Origin: Leptodontidium sp. MPI-SDFR-AT-0119
Lineage: Eukaryota > Ascomycota > Leotiomycetes > Helotiales > Leptodontidiaceae
DNA: 64,000 bases
Direction: 5' to 3'
NCBI GenBank assembly: GCA_020726505.1
Contig: JAHLEZ010000009.1
Span: 1,674,001-1,738,000, forward strand
Part shown: in pieces, positions 34,504 to 45,360 of the stretch
Layout of the letters: the number at the start of each line of letters is the position of its first letter
How positions within the stretch are numbered: the stretch's first letter is position 1
Position numbers and translations under genes: made by a program
The notes under the pieces: model-generated
Seen by the model: the letters and a program-made list of their open reading frames with translations, nothing else
What the model was told of the DNA's origin: nothing
The model's database searches: none

Positions 34504-36623
34504 TTATAAAGCTTAATATTTAGTAAGCTTTCTACTATATTTGTATATTAACGGACTCGGAGGATTATATTACGTTTTGTACTCGTTATAACACGTATAA
34601 ATATAAGGTACTGCCCTTTAAACTAACGAACGAACCGGCTACTTTTTAGTAGTTTATTAATAAGATCTTTATAAAGTACTTAAATGACTTTTACTTAGTA
34701 TATATAAACGACATCTTAATTTACTTTAACTCTCCCGAAGAACATAAGTTCCACGTTAAAAGGATTATATAAATCCTTTAAAGTCACAGACTTTAAGTTA
34801 ATATTAAGAAATTTAAATTTAGGGTTATTAAAACTAAGTTCTTAGGCTTTATTATTAACGTAAATAAAATTGAAGTAAACTTAAAAAAGATCGCTATTAT
34901 TAACGACTAAGAATATATAAAAAATATATAAGGTATATAAAGTTACTTTAGGTTTTATAACTTTACCAACGATTTATTAAGGACTATAGTTTTATTTATT
35001 GCCTATTAACTCGCCTTATTAGTAAAAACGTCCCCTTTGACTTTGCCAACAAATACTGAACCGCTTAAGAAAACCTTTAAATAGCCCTTAAGTTAGTACC
35101 GGTACTTTATTATTATAATCCCTTTTGCTAAATACACTTAGAGACCGACTCGTTAGATGGCGTAGTTACTAGGGTACTCTTATAGCTTTAAGACGATAGA
35201 CTTTTTTACCTTATTAGTTACTTTTTTAAGACGATAGTAAATGTAAAATTAAATTACTTTATTTATAATAAAGAGATACTAGTGATTTTCTGATTATTTA
35301 AGTATTATAAGCCGGAGTTATTAGGTGCCTAAAAGTCAATCTATATATATATAGACTATAAAGCCTTAAAGTGCTTTATAACGACTAAAGACTTTAATAC
35401 TAAGCAAGCACGATAAGCGGAGTTCTTTACTAAGTTCTATTTTATAATTATATATCGCATTAAAGTTACTAATATAATTACTAATACTCTCTTTCGCCGC
35501 GATTAAGATCTTACTCTATTAAAAGCTCGTAAGCGCGTATTATAGAGCTAGTAGTTAATTACGGACGATAAAATTGACCCCTATGTATACTAAGAAATTA
35601 ATACTCCCGCCGTTGACCTTATAAATGATATAAAATCTTATATTACTATAAAGCTTTACCTTGTTAAGGCAAATAGAGAGGTTATAGTCCCCAAGCCTAA
35701 GGCACCTATAAAGGAGTTACTACTAAGAAACTAGTAGGTACTTGACGGGGAAGCGCCAGATCTGGCATTTATAGTGATATATAATATCGAGGGCTATAAT
35801 ATTATCGACTAAGTCATTAATATAAATAAAACCTTCGATTCGCTAAAGCCTCTTCGTCAAAAAGCTAAGGATTACTACTTAAATTACGAGCTTACTTAAG
35901 GGAAGCTCTATTTCTATGGCCGATTAGAAGTGCCTTTAAAGCCCCCGGAATTACGTACTTCCCCGATTTGTTACGTGCACGCCTAGCTTTAATCACTTAT
36001 ACCGGAATTAGTAAGATGAGAGTAATATTAGGAACTAAGTACTATTAGAATAGACTAGCGACTAACGTTACTTAATACGTCGCTAATTATAGCTACTCTC
36101 GTATAAAAGCTTATAGGGATAAAACCCCTAGCCTCTTGTACTTACTACTTATTTTAGTTAGGCTATACTAGTACTTAACTATAGACTTTACGAAACTCCC
36201 CTTAGATAAGGCAGGTTACGACGTTACGTTTATAGTTATAAATAGGCTTACTAAGAAACCCTTATCCTTATTATATTATAAGACGATTACAGCGAAGTAA
36301 ATAATAAAGCTATTTCTTACTTATTAGTCACGACACTTCGGCATGCCAGATTTTATTATGTCTGATAAAGGACTATAGTTCGTCTTTAGTTTTTAGAAAG
36401 AGTACTACCAAATCCTTAGTACTAAGGTTAAGTTTACTACGGTATATAACTTAAACGTTAATGGCTAAATAAAGATCATGAACTAATATATTAAGTAGTG
36501 ATTACGTCTATTTTACACGTATTATTAAGACAATTGAAGCTCTCTCTTACTAATTATAGATATTACTTAACTAACTTTACTTTACGAATTACTTAGTAAC
36601 GTTTCACTATTCTAAGTACTTAA
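34504..36623 (+). pseudogene. Gyp3 RT, RNase H and integrase
   Basis: Resumes the RT cut by Cop2: FIKLNI, then DYITFCTRYNTYKYKVLPFK-type strand, DFYLVYINDILIYFNSPEEH (YxDD now YIND), FRVIKTKFLGFIINVNKIEV. RNase H at about 35,145 (LETDSLDGVVTRVLL). Integrase core from about 36,180: TIDFTKLPLDKAGYDVTFIV, INRLTKKPLSLLYYKTITAK, FGMPDFIMSDKGLQFVFSF and NGQIKIMNQYI, where the catalytic Glu (usual NGQTER) reads Lys. The frame ends at the gag-only element insertion (36,623) and continues after 38,142. Confidence 0.8.
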
Positions 36624-36781
36624 TGTGACGGTTCTGTGCTGACGTCACGTGTTTAGGGGCTAGTGTTTCAGCTTTGAGATATAAGGGTCAGCTACAGCTA
36701 CAGCTGTCCTTCTTCTGTATCTATTGTCCTAAGAATGAGAGTACTGTCTTAATATTACCTGTCTAGAGTGCAATCGTTATA
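36624..36781 (+). repeat. gag-only element 5' LTR
   Basis: 158 bp starting TGTGACGGTTCTG and ending CAATCGTTATA; the last bases are CAATCGTCACA in the 3' copy, so the CA end was lost by RIP here. It contains three GCTACA/GCTGTC-like repeats near 36,690. Confidence 0.93.
36640..36651 (+). promoter_or_regulatory. CRE plus E-box in LTR
   Basis: TGACGTCACGTG: a perfect CRE palindrome TGACGTCA overlapping CACGTG. The same 12 bases are at 37996-38007 in the 3' LTR. In fungi bZIP (ATF/CREB-type) and bHLH factors bind such sites. Binding here is inferred only. Confidence 0.5.
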
Positions 36782-36946
36782 TTACAATAGATCCTCAGTT
36801 GAGACTGAGTACCCTAGGTCCTAGGTTTATGCTTATGTTCTGCTCTAGGCTACGTCTCACGTCTCACGCTTTCACGATTACTACGATTGAGCTTGTTAGG
36901 CTCATTTGAAACTATACGCACACGTTTTTTATTTCTCTTTTTATTA

Positions 36947-37920
36947 TAAATTCTATTCAGATTCAGACTACTCTTACAGACTTGCAAGCAGAGCTACAGC
37001 GCCAGCGCGACGAGATTACCTTCTTCTAAACGGTTATTACGACTCGCACCCCCTCAAAACCGAAACCCTCTCTACCCGACCCCGAAAAATTTAACGGACA
37101 AGCCCACAAGTACGATACGTGGCTCCCCTCGATCAAGGCAAAGCTACAAGTCGACGGCATAGCAATTAGCGACGCTACTACTCAATTCTATTACGTCTAC
37201 CTCAACCTCGAGTCCCACGTTCAGGCTATAGTCCTACCTCAACTCTCCTAAGCCGACGAGTCGTCTCATGACTACAATATAATACTCGACTAGCTTACGC
37301 GTGTCTACGACAACCCGAATAAGGTGCAGGAGGCAGAGGACAAGTTATACACTCTCAAGCAAGGCACCGACTCTCTCCACGCTTACATGGCTAAGTTTGA
37401 ACGAGTCCTATACGAGGCTCGAGGTCAAGACTGGCCAGACGTCAATAAGATCTCCGCGTTCCGGAACGGCTTGAATACAACACTTCGCAATCGGCTTGCT
37501 CAATAGCTAAACTTGCCTCGCCGATATTCCGACTTTGTCCGAATCGTTCAGTAACTTGCTGGCCGCTCTTCAAATACCGCTTCCGGCCTAGCTCTCTACA
37601 ACCCTTCTTCCTCTTCACACTACAACGCCAATAACCATCAGCACGGCGAGCCAATGGACGTCAACGCTATAACCATTAGAGTAATTAATACTACCGCCGC
37701 CCCACGCGCTCGCTCAGTCTCCCTAGAGCTTAGGCAACAATTTAGGGCTGATGGTTTGTGTGTACGATGCGGACTTCTAGGCTATTGGGTCAAAGACTGC
37801 AAGTTGAGACTATACATTAATAGTACTAGCAAAGTAACGATTGCTACTATTAATGACGACGAATACGACTGTGAGGAAGACGAGCTAGACTCGGACGATC
37901 CAGACCATCCAGATGCTTAG
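36947..37920 (+). pseudogene. gag of the gag-only element
   Basis: One frame from about 36,947 to the TAG at 37918-37920 with few stops (near 37,027, 37,248 and 37,504). It reads QIQTTLTDLQAELQRQRDEI, LPDPEKFNGQAHKYDTWLPS, KAKLQVDGIAISDATTQFYY, then KVQEAEDKLYTLKQGTDSLH, AYMAKFERVLYEARGQDWPD, KISAFRNGLNTTLRNRLAQ, HGEPMDVNAI and the knuckle CVRCGLLGYWVKDC (C-x2-C-x4-H-x4-C with His now Tyr), ending in an acidic tail DEYDCEEDELDSDDPDHPDA. This is a standard Ty3/Gypsy Gag. No in-frame ATG is evident upstream; it may have been lost by TG to TA change. The stops are at Gln (TAG/TAA) positions. Confidence 0.82.
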
Positions 37921-37979
37921 CAAAGGAACATTTTTCATACTTGAGCGCTCGGGACGAGCTTTTTAGGAGGGGGGGGTGA

Positions 37980-38137
37980 TGTGACGGTTCTGTGCTGACG
38001 TCACGTGTTTAGGGGCTAGTGTTTCAGCTTTGAGATATAGGGGTCAGCTACAGCTACAGCTGTCCTTCTTCTGTATCTATTGTCCTAAGAATGAGAGTAC
38101 TGTCTTGATATTACCTGTCCAGAGTGCAATCGTCACA
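37980..38137 (+). repeat. gag-only element 3' LTR
   Basis: 158 bp, TGTGACGG...CAATCGTCACA, followed by CTTAA. Keeps the original CA end. Confidence 0.93.
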
Positions 38138-38142
38138 CTTAA

Positions 38143-38888
38143 CAGGTATAAGCCTAAAACCTCCTTTAATATATATAACCCCGATCCCCTATAATTAGTT
38201 ACGAAACGACTAAATAGGGACGACGCCGTTAGGGTTATAATTAAGATATAAGACGTAGTAACCTTTATTAAGTTATCCCTTTAGTCTTAATAAGACAAGA
38301 TAAAGCGCCTAGCCGACCGAAACCGCCGGGAGGTAGATTAGGATATTAGGGATATAATTTTAATTAATACACGGAACTAGAAAATAAATAGGCCTTTACG
38401 GAAGTTATTTAATAAGTAGTACGGACTAATTAAAGTACTAGAGAAGATTAGAGAAGTTAGAAAGTTGAACTTCTAGATAACTAATAAATCTACCTAGTTT
38501 TTTACTCGCATTTCCTTTGTAAGTACGTCGTTAACCCCTTATTAGGCCAAGTCCGCTAAGCACCTGCGCTAATTTAGCTCTTACTTAAGTAAGACGAATG
38601 GGATGTCGAGGCGATCGTGGGCTCTAAGTTAATTAATTTAACCCTTAAGTATCGTATTAAGTAGGTAAGAGCCGACGAGGACCTTGAGTAGTACCCTTGC
38701 TTTAATACTATAACAGCTCCCTATTTAGTAAAGGCATTTCACTTACGGAACCGAAAGGCAAAGGGACCTCCTAGAGCCTTACCTAAATAGCTAGAGGCAT
38801 ATAATACTAGCATCGACGATTACAGCGACCTAGAGGACGACCGGCCTATGACTGCAACTGCGAGGACGTAGTTTTTCGGAGGGGGTAG
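38143..38888 (+). pseudogene. Gyp3 integrase C-terminus and chromodomain
   Basis: Continuation of Gyp3 pol after the gag-only insertion. A chromodomain is read at about 38,610-38,720: EAIVGSKLINLTLKYRIK, stop (expected Trp), VRADEDLE, stop (expected Trp), YPCFNTITAPYLVKAFHLRN, matching the usual 'V-E-x-I-l..r-x-YlVKWxG...-EW-p..n'. It ends RALPK, stop, LEAYNTSIDDYSDLEDDRPM and TATART before the purine tract and LTR. The first 450 bases are shifted in frame relative to this and match no named domain. The chromodomain places Gyp3 among the chromoviruses. Confidence 0.72.
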
Positions 38889-39162
38889 TGTTACGGTATA
38901 AAGGTCACGGGGTAGGGAAACAGGTGAAAGTCGCATATGGCATGCGACGGAGTGGCAAATGCGACTTAGTAGGCCTAATCAGGACTAGCGCGTATCCTTT
39001 GTTCCCTCTATGTATAAAGACAGGAACTAGAGCTAGCTACGTAGCTCTTTTTTCCTCGTCTTTTCTACTAGATACTAAGCGTACCTTTAGGTCCAAATAC
39101 AAGTTGTTGCTCTCTTGCCTCTGTAAGAAGACCTCCGTATTAACCTAAAGTCAGCCGTAACA
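38889..39162 (+). repeat. Gyp3 3' LTR
   Basis: 274 bp, TGTTACGGTATAAAGG...CAGCCGTAACA, followed by the second GATAC. An 86-codon open frame overlaps it but is only LTR sequence. Confidence 0.92.
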
Positions 39163-39167
39163 GATAC

Positions 39168-40820
39168 CACTAAATAACAACTTATCTGGCCCTCGAACTA
39201 CTTCTTAATAATCAGCTATAATAAATTAATTAAAGTCCAAGACTTACACCTACACAAGATTTATTAACGCCACTAGCGCGATGCCGAGCGTAGAGATGCT
39301 AAGTTACGTAAATTTTGAAGCCGCTATAATCCCTAACTTTCTAAGTTAACTTCGATATTTAACTTACTACCTTTAGATTGCGTACTAGGTATAAATACTA
39401 TAAATATTATAAACATCACCACCACCGACGCCCTTCGCTATTACTAAGCCATACAAGATAAATATGCGTACTACCTTACTACATCGTCGAGTCCCACTTA
39501 TATTATCGTAAATTATCTATTTAATAGTCCCGTCCCCATGCCGAATTTGGTTTTATGTAAAGGCCGAAAACGTAAAATCGGCACTAATTACTTTTCCCCT
39601 TCTTTAAAATTCTCGAAAACTATTATTATTAATCTTACTATTACTATTAAATTTAAAAATCCTCAAATTTTAATAAGAAATATTTGTATTCGATGTCTTA
39701 TATAATATAATCTCGATATCTCGGGATCCGGAACTCCTAACACTTTAATATTATCGATGCTACAACGTCAACTACGCTTATTAATAATAACTAGAAAATC
39801 CTATAGCTTAGCTAATAGCTAATAACGTTAATAGTTATTAAGAAGTTAAGATTTTATACTCTTTTAGAGTTAAGTAAACTACGTTAATAAAGGAAATTCA
39901 TCCTCTTATTTATCTAATACTTAATGCCTCGTTTACCCCTTCTTTTTTTCTTATTTTAAGTATAAAACCCCCCTCACGCTTCTTACTTTCTTCTTTTATA
40001 ATATCTTCTTATAATTACTTTGTTATAAAACATATAATAGCCCTTAAAAGTAATTACGCTACTATATTAATTAAAGAAGTTACGCTAATAATAAATTCTA
40101 CGTTAATCCCTGAGAGTCAAAAGTACTTAAAACTATATATTTTAAGTAAAGAGCATCGCCTCTAGGCAACTGCTAATACTAACATCGTTACTAAACTTAC
40201 CTTTATTATTAACCCTTTGTATATTATAAAACTTTCACATTAACAAGTGTAACCTATAATAAAGTATAAAAAGCGTATACGATTAGCTTCCTACGACTTT
40301 ATATCGCCACTTATAATTACCTCGAGAATAAACACCTCCTAATCTTTACCTCTTATAAAAGCTTTAGAGAACTTAAGTAAAGCGTATACTAGTGGAAGAA
40401 CGCAAACCCCCGAGCTTTTATACTCTCGAGAAAAAATAAATTTTTATTAATTCGTCTTCTTTACGCGAAAAACGCACGTTAAGGACTAAGCAAATTCACT
40501 TCGAAATATATAATACTAGCTTTCCTTTCTTACGAGTTAATTACAAATACCCCTACTCCCTTTACTAAATGAACTTAATAAAAGTAATAACTATCGCCTT
40601 CGGCTATTAAGATCTTCTCGATTAGTGCCGCGGCATTTTATATATTAAGTAAACAGAAGTTAAGAGACGAGATATTTATAGTAACCCTTTAAGAGATTAA
40701 TGTTCTAATTAATTAAAAAAGTTAAAAACGAGAGAAAGCTATTACTATTACAGCCTTTACTATCGAACTTACTAATTATTATTAGTTAGTTATATAGTTT
40801 ACACTTTTTATTTAAAAGAT
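39168..40820 (+). pseudogene. Gyp2 gag end and protease region
   Basis: Continues Gyp2 after Gyp3. Reads a charged helix (KVQDLHLHKIYQRHQRDAER, DAKLRKF), then DALRYYQAIQDKYAYYLTTS, CKGRKRKIGTNYFSPSLKFS, and farther on very stop-rich sequence where a retropepsin should lie (about 40,180-40,700). I could not fix the protease active site. The region is among the most heavily mutated in the window. Confidence 0.45.
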
Positions 40821-41088
40821 AAACGCTAAAATAACGATTCCACCGAAATACGCTAATTAGACTTACGTATTTTCTAAAGTAAAAAATAATATCCTCCCCT
40901 CTTATTACTTATACGACTACAAAATTAAACTAAAAGAAAAGAATAAGAAAGTACTTAAGTACTCGCTATTTTATAAGATATTAGCCAAAGAACTTAAGAC
41001 TATTAAAGAATATATTATAAATAACTTAAAAAAAGGATTTATTAAGTCGTCTTAAGTATTATTTGCCGCACATATTCTCTTCGTTAAG
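40821..41088 (+). pseudogene. Gyp2 RT, N-terminal piece
   Basis: Reads ITIPPKYAN, TYVFSKVKNNILPSYYLYDY, KIKLKEKNKKVLKYSLFYKI, LAKELKTIKEYIINNLKKGF, IKSS, stop (expected Gln or Ser-Pro), VLFAAHILFVK. This is the classic Gypsy RT entry ('LPPHRxYDHxIxL...LYxxSxxELxxLxxYLxxxLxKGFIRPSxSPxxxPxLFVKK'). It stops at the TTAAG target duplicated by Cop3 and resumes at 63375. Confidence 0.75.
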
Positions 41089-41270
41089 TATTGCTAGGAT
41101 AATCACGTACAGCGAGGAAGCAGGAGAGTGTTAATTAGGTTGATTAGCTTGTAGTATTAAAAGCTATGGACAGATGATTAGGGAGATTACAAGTAGTTGC
41201 TCCTATGCCACTAGCGTACCGACATTTATTATCCGGCTACTTAATATACTCGTGACTTAAACCTATAACA
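41089..41270 (-). repeat. Cop3 3' LTR
   Basis: 182 bp. On the plus strand it begins TATTGCTAGG and ends CCTATAACA; the partner ends CTTGCAACA. The ends would be TGTTGC...GCAACA before RIP, which explains why the outer TG now reads TA. Confidence 0.9.
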
Positions 41271-41627
41271 CAACCCTCTAGAGACACCGTATTAACGTGC
41301 GCTCTAGTCTATGGTTTAACACCTTTGAAAATACACACCCCTAAAGGTAACTACACCCCTACGTTGACCTACGTTAATTAAAATATTAAAAAGTGTCACA
41401 TGTTGATCGGTTAGTATTTAATATAGCCTTTATGTGCAAATCTTCCTTTATTCCTACACGCATGCCAAAGTAATTGTAAATAGTAAGGACCTTCTAAGTG
41501 GTATAAGCACCCCTTAATTAAGGTGCAAAACCGTTATCTTTAGCATTTTAACGAATTCCTTAAGATCTTAGGGTCCTAGGGGTTTCGTAAAGCCGTCGGT
41601 AGTGTTTTCCTTTAAAGGAACGTACTA
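41271..41627 (-). pseudogene. Cop3 RNase H C-terminal tail and 3' UTR
   Basis: The minus strand below the TIR element reads YVPLKENTTDGFTKPLGP, stop, DLKEFVKMLKITVLHLN, the usual Copia end ('A-D-G-x-T-K-P-L'). The rest to the LTR (41,271-41,520) is untranslated, with the TATACACACCCC-type A/C-rich stretch but no frame. Confidence 0.65.
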
Positions 41628-41814
41628 TCCCCTTAGGTGCCACCAGGAGCGCCCTCCTGAAGCCCCTGTAAGACTCCCTATACCAAGTCCCTATGAAGCG
41701 AGAAATAGTGTGTTTGGGCTAGAACACGCTATTCGACCACTGATGGTCCCGCTATACCCTTTTGGGCGTAGCGGCACGTGCCCATAGGGAGGGCGCTTAT
41801 GGCACCTAAGGGGA
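41628..41814. mobile_element. 187-bp TIR element (MITE-like), TA-flanked
   Basis: Begins TCCCCTTAGGTGCCA and ends with its complement TGGCACCTAAGGGGA. The repeat continues with two unpaired bases through GCGCCCTCC/GGAGGGCGC, giving about 27 paired bases per end. TA lies on each side (41626-41627, 41815-41816), the target of Tc1/mariner-type elements. It separates two parts of the Cop3 RNase H frame, which proves insertion. The interior is GC-rich with no coding potential; the open frame at 41602-41787 is an accident of the low stop density. Confidence 0.75.
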
Positions 41815-41816
41815 TA

Positions 41817-44640
41817 GGTCTAGATAAACGTCTGGCTACCTCTTATCGTAGGTAATAGTACTTGATATCGATATGCTTAGTACGCTAGTGAAACTTAGGA
41901 TTTTTAAATAGCGATAATGCACCCTAGTTATTATAGTTTATCTTAATACTACGGGAATCCGGTCGTTTATAGCCTATTTTAGCTAGAACTTGGCGAATTT
42001 ATAATGTCTCTTTGGCGAACGTATATATAGTAATATACTTAGTCTCTGTAGAAGCTAGAGCTATCGTGGTTTGGCGCTTTAAGATTATACTAAATATGTC
42101 ACTGGCGAAGAAGAAGGCGGCATTACTATAGGATACCTTACCTTCACAAGATCTTGCTTAATTAGAGTTATAGTAGCTGTGTAACTTTATGGCCTTTGCG
42201 TTTAATATATCTTCGCCGTAAGTTGTGGCGTAATATTTAGTGTCTTGGAGGTATCGGAGTATTTTCTTAACACTAACGACGTGTTGTGGTAATAAATTAG
42301 TGAGAAATTAAGATAGTATAAACGAATAGTACTACAGATCTCACCGAGCATAAGCTAAATATTATAAGGAACCACAAATCTGTTAGTATAATTTAATATC
42401 CTAAGGAGTGGATTCTCCCTTGAATTTGACTATATAGATTTCGGTGCCGGATACAAAAGGCGTACTAACACTCTTGTAGTTAGTTATACTAAATTGGTTT
42501 AATACTTTGTTAATATAAGCGTTCTAATATAAGGAAATAGTTTTATTTTCTTTGTTTCTAATAATGCGGACTCTTAGAAAGTATCGTGTTAGGCTAGTAG
42601 GGATAATCTTAAATAGAGTGAGAATCTCTGTCTTAAAGGCCTTAAGGGCTGGTCCGGCCTTTCCGATAACTAGAAAGTCGTTAACGTAGGTGACGATTAA
42701 TATCTTAGTATCTTTATTAATATATACACAATTGTTGGTTTTTAATAGAACAAATCTAATCTTAGTAAACTTTGTGCGTAACTTCTCTTATTATAGGCGT
42801 GGGGATTGCTTTAGACTATATAAAGCCTTGATTAGCTTTATATAGTCGTTGTCGGTTAATATTTTCTTATTCTCCTTCCATTTTAGTAGAGCTTTAATAT
42901 AAATATCGGAATTAGCATTATTATTTAAAAATGCGGTCTTAACGTCGTATTTCTCAACTTCTAGGTCGTAGAGAGCGGCTATAGTTAATACAAGCTTCTA
43001 AACTGCGGATTTATATACACCGGCGTATGTTTGGTCGTAGTCTTTGCCGTATCGTTAAGTGTAACCTTGTATAATAAGTCGGACTTTATATCTCTTCATA
43101 AATCCGTCCTTTTTTCTCTTTGTCTTAAAAACTAGACGGGAACTAAGGACTTTATAACCATTTAGAACCATAAAACGACTTATAAAGGTCTAGGTTTCCT
43201 TCTCTTAGAGAGAGCGGTATTCCTTAATAATTACATTCTTTTATTTGGGCTAATTAGAGCGCTCTATCACTTGATTTAGCGTCGTAAGATCATTCACGAA
43301 GGGAGACTTAGTGAGAGCGGCTCTAAAGGCGTGGTGGTAGTATTCCGTAGTATTCTTAATTTCCTTTGTATATGAGGTAAAGTGAAAAGCTCTATTATTA
43401 GGAGGGTTGAGTCCGCGGCCTAGGCGTGTTAGTCTTAGAACGTACTTATATACCTTGTTCTTTAATCTTACGGGTTTATTACGCTTCTTTTTAAGCTTAG
43501 GTACTTGTTATTGTTTCTCTAAGATTTGTAGAGCGGCTACTTTGGTATTATTTTTATCGGATTCGTACTTAGAGTTGGAATTTACTAGTGATTCGGGATT
43601 ACTAGTATAATTATTTAATAGCTACTTATTAGTATGATTTTGGTGGTTATTTCGGTGTTCCTACAGCTCCTTAATGTCGATTTTTTGACTTGTGCTCTCT
43701 TATAAATTACCCTTAGCGCGAGGTAATAATATGGCGTCTTTTTCTTATGGTTTTGTAACTAGACTATCTTCGTTAAATCGCAAGTGAGAGGTGCGTACGA
43801 TTTTGTTATTGACTTAACGTTAGTATATGTTATGTTCCTTAAATTTAATTAAAATACCCTTTTTAGCTCGCGGAGTTACTTTACGGGATTAGATTCTCTT
43901 TTCCTTGTTTATTAGTATGTAGATAGGATATCCGATTACTCGCAAATGCTTAACCGAAGGTTTATAGTTAACTCCTGGCTTAATGTCGTCTTAGAAGGCC
44001 TTAAATGGGGTCTTTCCGTCGATAGTTGTCGTAGAGGTATGGTTAGTAATATATACCATGGCGCTAAGGACCTTTGGTCATAGAGACTATAGCATATTCT
44101 AGTTAATTATAATGGTACGGGTCTTTTTTACAATGGTTCGAATAGATCGTTTAACTCGTTTATCTTGCTTCGGAGTATATAGTGTTAATTCCTTAATTAG
44201 CATTTTAAGGTGGTTTGTTATTTCCTTCATTTGCAAACGATTGTATTTTTTGCTATTATTAAGTTTAAATAGCTTAATGTTTCGATTATACTGTGTCTTA
44301 GTTATTTTGATTATCTTTTGGTTTGTAAGATATACATCGGACTTCTTTGGAAAGGTGTATGCCTATTTAGTAGAGGTAATAGAGCATGTGAATATTAAGG
44401 CGTATCGATGGCTATTATAGCCTATAGGTGTAACTTGGATTATATTAACCTTGATTTCATATAAAGTATACTTTGGTCTAATACGCGCGGAGACCTTATT
44501 AGTCTTCTTAATAGGTCTTCCCTTTTCGTATAGTACGCAAAGACGGGTTTTGCCTGTCTTGATTTCCGTGAATTTCATACCTTTAACTATACCTTGTGTA
44601 TTTTTGATAACATTAAAGCTAGTATAGCTTATTCTACAAT
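41817..44640 (-). pseudogene. Cop3 pol: integrase, RT, RNase H
   Basis: The minus strand from 44,640 downward reads the integrase (KTRLCVLYEKGRPIKKTNKV; AMVYITNHTSTTTIDGKTPF, KAFQDDIKPGVNYKPSVKHL, RVIGYPIYILINKEKRIRSR), an integrase-RT spacer, then RT (FISRFMVLNGYKVLSSRLVF, KTKRKKDGFMKRYKVRLIIQ, YDLEVEKYDVKTAFLNNN, VTYVNDFLVIGKAG near 42,690 where YVDD reads YVND), and RNase H (RQTTIALASTETKYITIYTF, IKINYNN). This is the normal Copia layout. Stops are at Gln and Trp codons. Short plus-strand open frames in this part (43407-43610, 44112-44420) are shadows. Confidence 0.8.
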
Positions 44641-45360
44641 ACTAAAGCTTAATATTATGTGAACTTTGCTTAATAGCGGCCGGAAGAGCTAATCTAGGTA
44701 TAATATTATACCTAGAACTTTGCGGAATCTCTTTAATAAGAAATAACTCCTTATTAACCATACAGATCTCCTTATCGAACGACGTGAAGATCTTATTAGA
44801 CCAGAGGTAACTATCTAATTTGGCTAATTTATATTTAGAATATAGGCACACGGGCGATTGAGGTATATATAGAGTATTATAATAGTGTACTACTCTAATA
44901 GTTCCGTTAGATTTGACTATTTTAAGTACACATGTGCTAATACCGTTAGGTTTAAATAAACCGTTTACTATTAATATTAATAGTAGGTCAGATTTAGTCG
45001 TGTAGGTAATAAACTTAGATATATTATTAGACACATACTCCGTGGCACCTATGTCGAATAACCATTAGGATTTGTTTCGGGAAGTAAAGGCAGCTATTAT
45101 AAGGGTAGAAGTAAGTGTATTGGTTTGGAGAGTAAGGAGGAGAGCTAATCTAAAGATCTTATTATTAGAGTCGTTAGTAAATTTATTCTTTTTCTTCTTT
45201 TTACTATTAGATTTCTCTTTTTTCTTTTTATTGGCCATGTAGTTTTTATATAATATATACTTTTTACTAGTCTTCTTCTCGTACTTAGTACGCTTGGCCT
45301 TGTTAACCACGAAATAATCCTTTGGCGTATAGCGCGGATTTGGCTATTAATAGTACTTAC
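44641..45360 (-). pseudogene. Cop3 zinc knuckle and protease
   Basis: Reads SKSRDTCKYY (knuckle start, Cys partly Tyr), then PRYTPKDYFVVNKAKRTKYE, a Lys/Asn-rich linker, WLFDIGATEYVSNNISKFIT with the aspartic protease triad D-x-GA (DIGA, usually DTGA or DSGA) near 45,040, then RVVHYYNTLYIPQSPVCLYS and GAG-pre-integrase. The frame is open over 130 and 81 codons on either side of a single stop at 45,062, so it is one of the better kept parts of Cop3. Confidence 0.78.

Larger units (their letters stand above)
36624..38137 (+). mobile_element. gag-only non-autonomous LTR element (TR-GAG type)
   Basis: 1,514 bp between two 158-bp LTRs with CTTAA at 36619-36623 and 38138-38142. The internal 1,198 bp hold only a Ty3-type gag followed by a purine tract (AGGAGGGGGGGGTGA) at the 3' LTR. 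There is no protease, RT or integrase and no room for them. The LTR copies differ at about five sites, four of them CpA/TpG transitions, and the gag has few stops. It is one of the youngest insertions in the stack. Mobilisation must have relied on an autonomous partner, not identified here. Confidence 0.9.
24415..39162 (+). mobile_element. Gyp3: Ty3/Gypsy chromovirus, complete, doubly interrupted
   Basis: Two 274-bp LTRs (TGTTACRGTATAAAGG...CCGTAACA) flanked by GATAC (24410-24414, 39163-39167). Removing Cop2 and the gag-only element with their duplications leaves 5,559 bp with gag, retropepsin, RT, RNase H, integrase and a C-terminal chromodomain. A purine tract (TCGGAGGGGGTAG) directly precedes the 3' LTR. 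There is no antisense frame in this element. Inserted into Gyp2 gag. Confidence 0.9.

Noticed and set aside
38888..39148. 86-codon open frame
   Set aside because: Lies entirely in the Gyp3 3' LTR and starts at its first base.
44112..44420. 102-codon plus-strand frame, membrane-like
   Set aside because: Antisense shadow of the Cop3 integrase frame; hydrophobicity comes from complement of Lys/Asn-rich codons.
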